Part shown: piece by piece, positions 6,611 to 10,697 of the stretch | How the letters are laid out: each line of letters opens with the position of its first letter | Position numbering within the stretch: the first letter of the stretch is position 1 | From: Gammaproteobacteria bacterium | Lineage (GTDB): Bacteria > Pseudomonadota > Gammaproteobacteria > GRL18 | Direction of reading: 5' to 3' | DNA length: 10,697 nt | NCBI GenBank assembly: GCA_028571885.1 | Contig: JAPVVU010000076.1 | Span: forward strand, 1 to 10,697 | Program-made: the position numbers and the translations under genes | The notes under the pieces: generated by a model | Database searches by the model: none | What the model was told of the DNA's origin: nothing | What the model saw: only the letters and a program-made list of their open reading frames with translations

Positions 6611-8097
6611 TTATTTCTCTGGAGTCCATGCTGCAGCTCAGCATTATTTTACCCTTGTTAGCTATGCTGGCTATTGTCTCAACAGGGCGTAATCCTAATC
6701 TGCGCGAAACGGTGAGCATCAGTACTTCTTTAGTGGTTATTTATTTTGTGTTCAATCTTTATCTGGGCATAAAACAGGGTGAAAACATTCAAGTTGATTG
6801 GTGGGAACTCTTACCAGGTTTACAGATAAGCTTTAATATCGAGCCTCTTGGAATGATTTTTGCCTTAATTGCCAGCTTTCTCTGGCTCATTACCACCGTT
6901 TATAGTATCGGCTATATGCGCAGCCACAAGGAGCAGAATCAAACTCGGTTTTATGCCTGTTTTGCCATTGCTATTGGTAGTGTGATGGGCATTGCATTTT
7001 CCGCTAACCTGTTTACCCTGTTTATTTTTTACGAAGTGTTAACGCTTTCCACCTATCCACTGGTGACCCATGCGGGGACGGAGGATGCAAAAAGGGGAGG
7101 GCGTATTTATCTGGGCATATTGCTGGGTACTTCTATTGTTTTTTTCCTATTAGCCATTATCAGTACCTGGTTTGTTGCAGGCAGTCTGGATTTTAAGCCA
7201 GGCGGTGTGTTTGATCCTAATGTCAATACAACCGTTGCCGGTGTAATACTGGTGTTATTTATTTTTGGTATTGGCAAGGCCGCAATTATGCCTTTTCATC
7301 GCTGGTTACCTGCCGCAATGGTTGCGCCAACACCTGTGAGTGCTCTTCTGCATGCCGTAGCAGTGGTAAAAGCCGGTGTCTTTACGGTATTAAAAGTCTG
7401 TGTGTTTATCTTTGGTCTTGATTTATTGGCGATATTGCCAAGCACTCAGTTCCTACTCTATCTGGCAGGAGCATCAGTCTTACTGGCCTCGCTGGTTGCT
7501 ATGCGACAAGATAATCTCAAAGCAAGGCTGGCCTATTCGACAGTGAGTCAATTAGGCTATGTGACCATTGGTGCTTTGCTGGCGACTTCGGCTGGGGTGA
7601 TAGGCAGCTCAATGCATATTGGCATGCACGCCTTTGGCAAAATCACTCTGTTCTTCTGTGCCGGTGCTATTCTGGTTGCAGCACATAAATCAAAAATAAG
7701 TGAAATGCAGGGGCTTGGCCGACAAATGCCCATCACCATGGCTGCTTTTTTTCTGGCGAGCCTGAGCATTATCGGTGTGCCGCCTGCCGGTGGCACCTGG
7801 AGTAAATGGTATTTATTAATGGGTTCGATGGAAGCCGAGCAATGGATCCTTATGGCAGTGCTCATGATCAGCTCTTTACTGAATATAGCCTACCTGTTAC
7901 CCATCCCCTTTCGTGCTTTTTTCCCTGCCAGGGGAATGCCTGTGACTGATACAGGCATAAAAGAAGCACCACTGCCGTCATTAATCGCACTGAGTATCAC
8001 AGCTGTCGGGTGTGTGATTCTTTTTGTCTACCCACAGCCCTTATATGAACTGGCCAGGGCCATTTTGGATGCCCCAGGATTAGCGTATGGAAAATGA
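6607..8097 (+). CDS. mrpD: MrpD/NuoL-like proton-translocating subunit, second copy
   Basis: A 496-residue polytopic antiporter-like protein. It keeps E143 (FYEVLTLSTYPLV), K224 and H231 (GIGKAAIMPFHRWLPAAMVA), and H249 and K255 in helix 8 (VSALLHAVAVVKAGVF), the full set seen in NuoL and the MrpA N-terminal module. Segments ALIASFLWLITTVYSIGYM and ARLAYSTVSQLGYVTIGAL are also NuoL/MrpA-like. It resembles D-like 1 around GLGRQMP and SKWYLLMGS, consistent with old duplication, but its helix 7-8 region is closer to the MrpA N-terminus; it may fill that role in a complex lacking full-length MrpA (inference). GGAG at 6596-6599 and the ATGA overlap with the preceding gene support the start at 6607. 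It overlaps the next gene by 11 bases. Confidence 0.91.
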   Translation: MIISLESMLQLSIILPLLAMLAIVSTGRNPNLRETVSISTSLVVIYFVFNLYLGIKQGENIQVDWWELLPGLQISFNIEPLGMIFALIASFLWLITTVYSIGYMRSHKEQNQTRFYACFAIAIGSVMGIAFSANLFTLFIFYEVLTLSTYPLVTHAGTEDAKRGGRIYLGILLGTSIVFFLLAIISTWFVAGSLDFKPGGVFDPNVNTTVAGVILVLFIFGIGKAAIMPFHRWLPAAMVAPTPVSALLHAVAVVKAGVFTVLKVCVFIFGLDLLAILPSTQFLLYLAGASVLLASLVAMRQDNLKARLAYSTVSQLGYVTIGALLATSAGVIGSSMHIGMHAFGKITLFFCAGAILVAAHKSKISEMQGLGRQMPITMAAFFLASLSIIGVPPAGGTWSKWYLLMGSMEAEQWILMAVLMISSLLNIAYLLPIPFRAFFPARGMPVTDTGIKEAPLPSLIALSITAVGCVILFVYPQPLYELARAILDAPGLAYGK

Positions 8098-8449
8098 GAA
8101 AAAATATCTTTTTGACAAGCCTGAAAATGTACAAAGGCTGTTGTATTTTTTATACATCTGCTGCGCACTATTACTGGCACTGGACTTTGTTATCCATCGT
8201 CATGTGATGCATAGCTGGGAAAATTTGTGGGGTTTTTATCCACTTTATGGTTTTGTTGGCTGTGTCGTATTAGTGCTCGTTGCCACATGGATGCGTACTT
8301 TTTTGATGCGTCCTGAGAATTACTATGCGGATGAAGGTAAGACAGATTATGCCGAGACTTTTAATAATGTAGAGGCAAGTGATGATGTAAAAAACAACAG
8401 GACTAAAAGACATAGCAATGGAACAGGGGATAACGATGTGGATGCTTGA
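8087..8449 (+). CDS. Small two-helix membrane protein of unknown function in the antiporter operon
   Basis: A 120-residue protein that I cannot assign to a characterised family. Two hydrophobic helices are visible at about 18-37 (LLYFLYICCALLLALDFVIH) and 50-68 (FYPLYGFVGCVVLVLVATW), joined by a His-rich loop (HRHVMHSWENLW). After helix 2 comes a basic/polar motif MRPENYYADE, then a hydrophilic, acidic and probably disordered tail of about 35 residues. ATG 8087 has AGGAT at 8076-8080. It overlaps the preceding D-like gene by 11 bases and the following one by at least 14, so it is embedded in the operon and probably an accessory or assembly subunit of the complex. Its place between two D-like genes suggests it contacts one or both (inference). 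Confidence 0.85.
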   Translation: MENEKKYLFDKPENVQRLLYFLYICCALLLALDFVIHRHVMHSWENLWGFYPLYGFVGCVVLVLVATWMRTFLMRPENYYADEGKTDYAETFNNVEASDDVKNNRTKRHSNGTGDNDVDA

Positions 8450-10136
8450 GATACCGCCGTTTCTTCCTTTTTTTATCGGCGCACTGCTTGCCGGCTTTAC
8501 ACGTGGGATCTTGCGCAACATTATTATGGTGAGCATTCCTGTGGTCAGTGCTCTGCATCTGTGGACTGTCCCTGAAGGCATTCATTTACAATTTGCCTTT
8601 CTTGATTATCAGCTGATGCCATATCGCGTTGATAAGTTGAGTCTGATGTTTGGCTATGTCTTTCACATCGCTGCGTTTATTGCCATTGTTTATTCCCTGC
8701 ATGTCCGCGATACTCTGCAGCAAGTGGCGGCCATGCTGTATGCAGGCAGTGGACTGGGTGCGGTTTTTGCCGGCGATTTATTAACGTTATTTGTATTTTG
8801 GGAATTGCTGGCATTTACCTCAGTTTTTCTTATTTGGGCACGGAGAACTCGAAGTTCCTACGTCGCTGGTATGCGTTATCTCATTATTCAGGTCTTATCG
8901 GGTGTGATTCTTCTTGCTGGCACATTGTTTTATGCCGCTGAAAATGGGTCGTTAGAGTTCGGTCATATTGGCCTGGAAGGTATTGCTGGATGGCTGATCT
9001 TTATCGCCTTTGGTATTAAGTGTGCTTTTCCCATGGCTCATAACTGGTTGACTGATGCGTATCCTGAGGCCACCGTCACCGGCACTGTTTTTCTCAGCGC
9101 ATTTACGACTAAAGTGGCAGTTTATGCCCTGGCTCGCGGCTACCCAGGCACCGAGTTGCTGGTTTATATTGGCGCAGCAATGACTTGCTTCCCCATTTTT
9201 TTTGCAGTCATTGAAAATGATCTGCGTCGGGTACTGGCCTATAGCCTCATTAACCAGGTAGGATTTATGGTGGTTGGTATCGGTATTGGTACCGCACTTG
9301 CTCTTAATGGCGCAATTTCACATGCCTTTAATGATGTTATTTTTAAGGGTTTGTTATTTATGTCAATGGGGTCTGTTCTGCATATGACGGGTCGAATCAA
9401 TGGTTCCGATCTGGGAGGCTTGTATAAAACAATGCCCAAAACCACGGTGTTGTGTATTGTCGGAGCCGCTTCTATTTCAGCGTTCCCATTATTCAGTGGT
9501 TTTGTGAGCAAATCGATGGTTATGTCTGCTGCTCTGGAAAATGGTTATGACTGGATATGGCTGATGCTGTTATTTGCCTCAGCAGGTGTGTTTCATCATG
9601 CTGGTATTAAAATTCCTTATTTTGCATTCTTTGCCCATGACTCAGGTCTTCGTGTCAGTGATCCGCCTAATAATATGTTACTGGCGATGTTTATTGCAGC
9701 GGTTCTGTGTATTGCTATTGGCATTTATCCATCAGCATTGTACTCGTTGTTACCTTATGATACGGGGTACAATCCGTATGATGCAACCCATGTGCTGGCA
9801 CAAACTCAGTTGCTGTTCTTCTCAGCCCTGGCTTTTGTCTGGCTTAACCTCAGAGGGATGTATCCTCCCGAATTACGATCCACCAATTTGGACTTTGACT
9901 GGATCTATCGCCGTGCTTTTCCACAAGCATTACAAAAAATATTTGCCATTATAGAAAAAATTGATCACGCTTTTCGCCAGACATTTCTTGCAAATCTGAA
10001 TCTGTGCCTGATTTTTCTTTCCCGAAGACACGAGGGAGTTAGTATTCTGCTGTCACGCACTTATCCTGTTGGCAGCATGGTTTTGTGGGTTGCAGTTATT
10101 CTCGCTGCCTACTTGTTTCTTAGTTTTATTCATTAA
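8436..10136 (+). CDS. mrpD: MrpD/NuoL-like proton-translocating subunit, third copy
   Basis: A 566-residue polytopic protein, longer than ordinary MrpD (about 490) because of extra C-terminal sequence. It keeps E123 (FVFWELLAFTSVFLIWARR), K195 and H202 (FGIKCAFPMAHNWLTDAYPE) and K226 (FTTKVAVYALAR), so it should be transport-competent. The segment HHAGIKIPYFAFFAHDSG is typical of the MrpD group. After about residue 470 a soluble stretch (DFDWIYRRAFPQALQKIF) leads to a final hydrophobic helix (SMVLWVAVILAAYLFLSF). I choose ATG 8436 because AGGGGA (8425-8430) lies 5 bases before it; an in-frame ATG at 8418 would add six residues but has poorer spacing, and ATG 8442 is also possible. The last codons and stop coincide with the edge of the repeated SPFH-derived segment. 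Confidence 0.91.
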   Translation: MWMLEIPPFLPFFIGALLAGFTRGILRNIIMVSIPVVSALHLWTVPEGIHLQFAFLDYQLMPYRVDKLSLMFGYVFHIAAFIAIVYSLHVRDTLQQVAAMLYAGSGLGAVFAGDLLTLFVFWELLAFTSVFLIWARRTRSSYVAGMRYLIIQVLSGVILLAGTLFYAAENGSLEFGHIGLEGIAGWLIFIAFGIKCAFPMAHNWLTDAYPEATVTGTVFLSAFTTKVAVYALARGYPGTELLVYIGAAMTCFPIFFAVIENDLRRVLAYSLINQVGFMVVGIGIGTALALNGAISHAFNDVIFKGLLFMSMGSVLHMTGRINGSDLGGLYKTMPKTTVLCIVGAASISAFPLFSGFVSKSMVMSAALENGYDWIWLMLLFASAGVFHHAGIKIPYFAFFAHDSGLRVSDPPNNMLLAMFIAAVLCIAIGIYPSALYSLLPYDTGYNPYDATHVLAQTQLLFFSALAFVWLNLRGMYPPELRSTNLDFDWIYRRAFPQALQKIFAIIEKIDHAFRQTFLANLNLCLIFLSRRHEGVSILLSRTYPVGSMVLWVAVILAAYLFLSFIH

Positions 10137-10137
10137 A

Positions 10138-10191
10138 TCAATTATCAACTCTCGTCGATTATGTTCGCGCATAGCAATGGAATGGTCAAAT
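10138..10191 (+). pseudogene. Direct repeat, copy 2: decayed fragment of the SPFH gene
   Basis: This segment, starting 2 bases after the last antiporter gene, matches 2351-2404 at 51 of 54 positions; a weaker match (8 of 10) extends left over 10128-10137, that is over the final codons of the antiporter gene. The three differences in the 54-base core are all C-to-T or G-to-A, and one turns the CAG codon of the SPFH frame into TAG (10172), so the copy cannot be translated as SPFH. The rest of the SPFH 3' end is absent. It lies in the 77-base gap between convergent genes. It is a non-coding scrap, best read as a duplication scar. Confidence 0.85.
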
Positions 10192-10213
10192 TTATGAATA
10201 ACTTACGGTTAGG

Positions 10214-10697
10214 TTAAAGTCCCAATTTTTTCTCAAGATAGTGTATATTGGCACCCCCCGCCTTAAATGCATTATCGGAAATAATATCTTGCTGCAAGGC
10301 GATATTGGTCTGTATGCCTTTAATAACCATCTCATTCAGCGCTGACTTCATTCGGGCGATGGCAATATCACGATTCATACCATAGGTGATCAGTTTGGCA
10401 ATCATTGAATCATAATAAGGCGGGACCGTATAACCGCTGTAAATATGTGAATCGACTCTGACGCCGGGACCGCCAGGTGCATGATAGCTTTCAATGAGAC
10501 CGGGAGAGGGTATAAATTTTTTAGAATCTTCGGCATTAATCCGACACTCAATTGCATGACCTTTAATTATAATATCTTCCTGAGAAAAACTCAGTGGTTC
10601 GCCTGCAGCCACGCAGAGTTGTTCACGCGCCAGATCAATTCCGGTGATTAATTCAGTGACGGGATGTTCAACCTGAATACGGGTATTCATTTCAATA
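10214..10697 (-). CDS. accC: Biotin carboxylase subunit of acetyl-CoA carboxylase, C-terminal part
   Basis: The last 161 residues or so of AccC; the gene continues beyond the right edge, so the first in-window ATG (10690) is internal. AccC carboxylates biotin on AccB with ATP and bicarbonate, the first step of fatty acid synthesis, in the cytoplasm. The visible active-site block IEMNTRIQVEHPVTE holds the metal-binding Glu, the Asn-x-Arg and the Val-Glu of the bicarbonate site (E288, N290, R292, E296 in E. coli numbering). GHAIECRINAED, PSPGLIESYHAPGGPGVR (ending in the catalytic Arg338 equivalent) and YTVPPYYDSMIAKLI follow. The end NIHYLEKKLGL matches the enterobacterial protein with only the last few residues missing. 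It converges on the antiporter operon. accB is expected further right, outside the window. Confidence 0.97.
   Translation of the reverse strand, partial: IEMNTRIQVEHPVTELITGIDLAREQLCVAAGEPLSFSQEDIIIKGHAIECRINAEDSKKFIPSPGLIESYHAPGGPGVRVDSHIYSGYTVPPYYDSMIAKLITYGMNRDIAIARMKSALNEMVIKGIQTNIALQQDIISDNAFKAGGANIHYLEKKLGL

Noticed and set aside
7557..7865. Antisense reading frames within the D-like genes (also 8270-8581 and 9239-9511) and 3009-3203
   Set aside because: They lie wholly opposite well-supported genes and their translations look like reverse complements of membrane helices rather than proteins.
2669..10136. Respiratory complex I, energy-converting hydrogenase or DabAB inorganic-carbon pump
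   Set aside because: NuoL/K-like and MbhA-H-like subunits are present, but there is no NuoH, NiFe or FeS subunit and no DabA-like gene; E, F, G, B and C together define an Mrp-type antiporter.
10193..10213. Possible terminator hairpin between the convergent genes
   Set aside because: Only a 4-base stem (TAAC/GTTA) with a 5-base loop and no T run; too weak to call.

Overview
The window looks like a chromosomal piece from a gammaproteobacterium of moderate to low GC. The main support is the biotin carboxylase fragment at the right edge, which is very close to the enterobacterial AccC C-terminus and ends HYLEKKLGL. The genus cannot be named from sequence reading alone. There are no tRNA, rRNA, CRISPR or transposase genes, and no gene-free stretch longer than about 200 bases.

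Left part (1-1376): the 3' end of a SWI/SNF2-family (HepA-like) helicase is followed 23 bases later by a SWIM zinc-finger protein that carries a lysine/threonine-rich repeat linker and a C-terminal XRE-like helix-turn-helix. This looks like a two-gene unit in which the zinc finger and DNA-binding module partner the helicase. Next (1521-2468) is a single SPFH/prohibitin-family membrane protein.

Centre (2669-10136): nine tightly packed, mostly overlapping genes encode a multi-subunit Mrp/Mnh-type cation/proton antiporter. The order is E, F, G, a fused DUF4040 (MbhD-like)-MbhE-like-MrpB protein, C, D-like 1, D-like 2, a small two-helix protein of unknown function, D-like 3. There is no full-length MrpA. 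The C-terminal part of MrpA is represented inside the fusion, and its N-terminal antiporter-like part is presumably replaced by the extra D-like subunits. This order is that of the Mrp-like half of archaeal membrane-bound hydrogenase (mbhA-H), but no hydrogenase, Nuo or DabA gene is visible. All three D-like subunits keep the intramembrane Glu and Lys residues expected for proton translocation. A likely extended -10 promoter lies just before the first gene.

Right part (10137-10697): a short intergenic region, then the 3' end of accC on the opposite strand, convergent with the antiporter operon.

Two observations stand out. First, a 54-base segment from near the 3' end of the SPFH gene is repeated (51/54 identical, same orientation) immediately after the last antiporter gene, so the entire 7.7-kb operon is bracketed by a direct repeat whose second copy is a decayed gene scrap. 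This suggests the operon was inserted or rearranged into the SPFH-accC interval. Second, the fused MbhD/E-MrpB gene has a strong ribosome-binding site placed for an AUC start codon; the first ordinary start (GTG, 39 bases further on) would cut into the first membrane helix.
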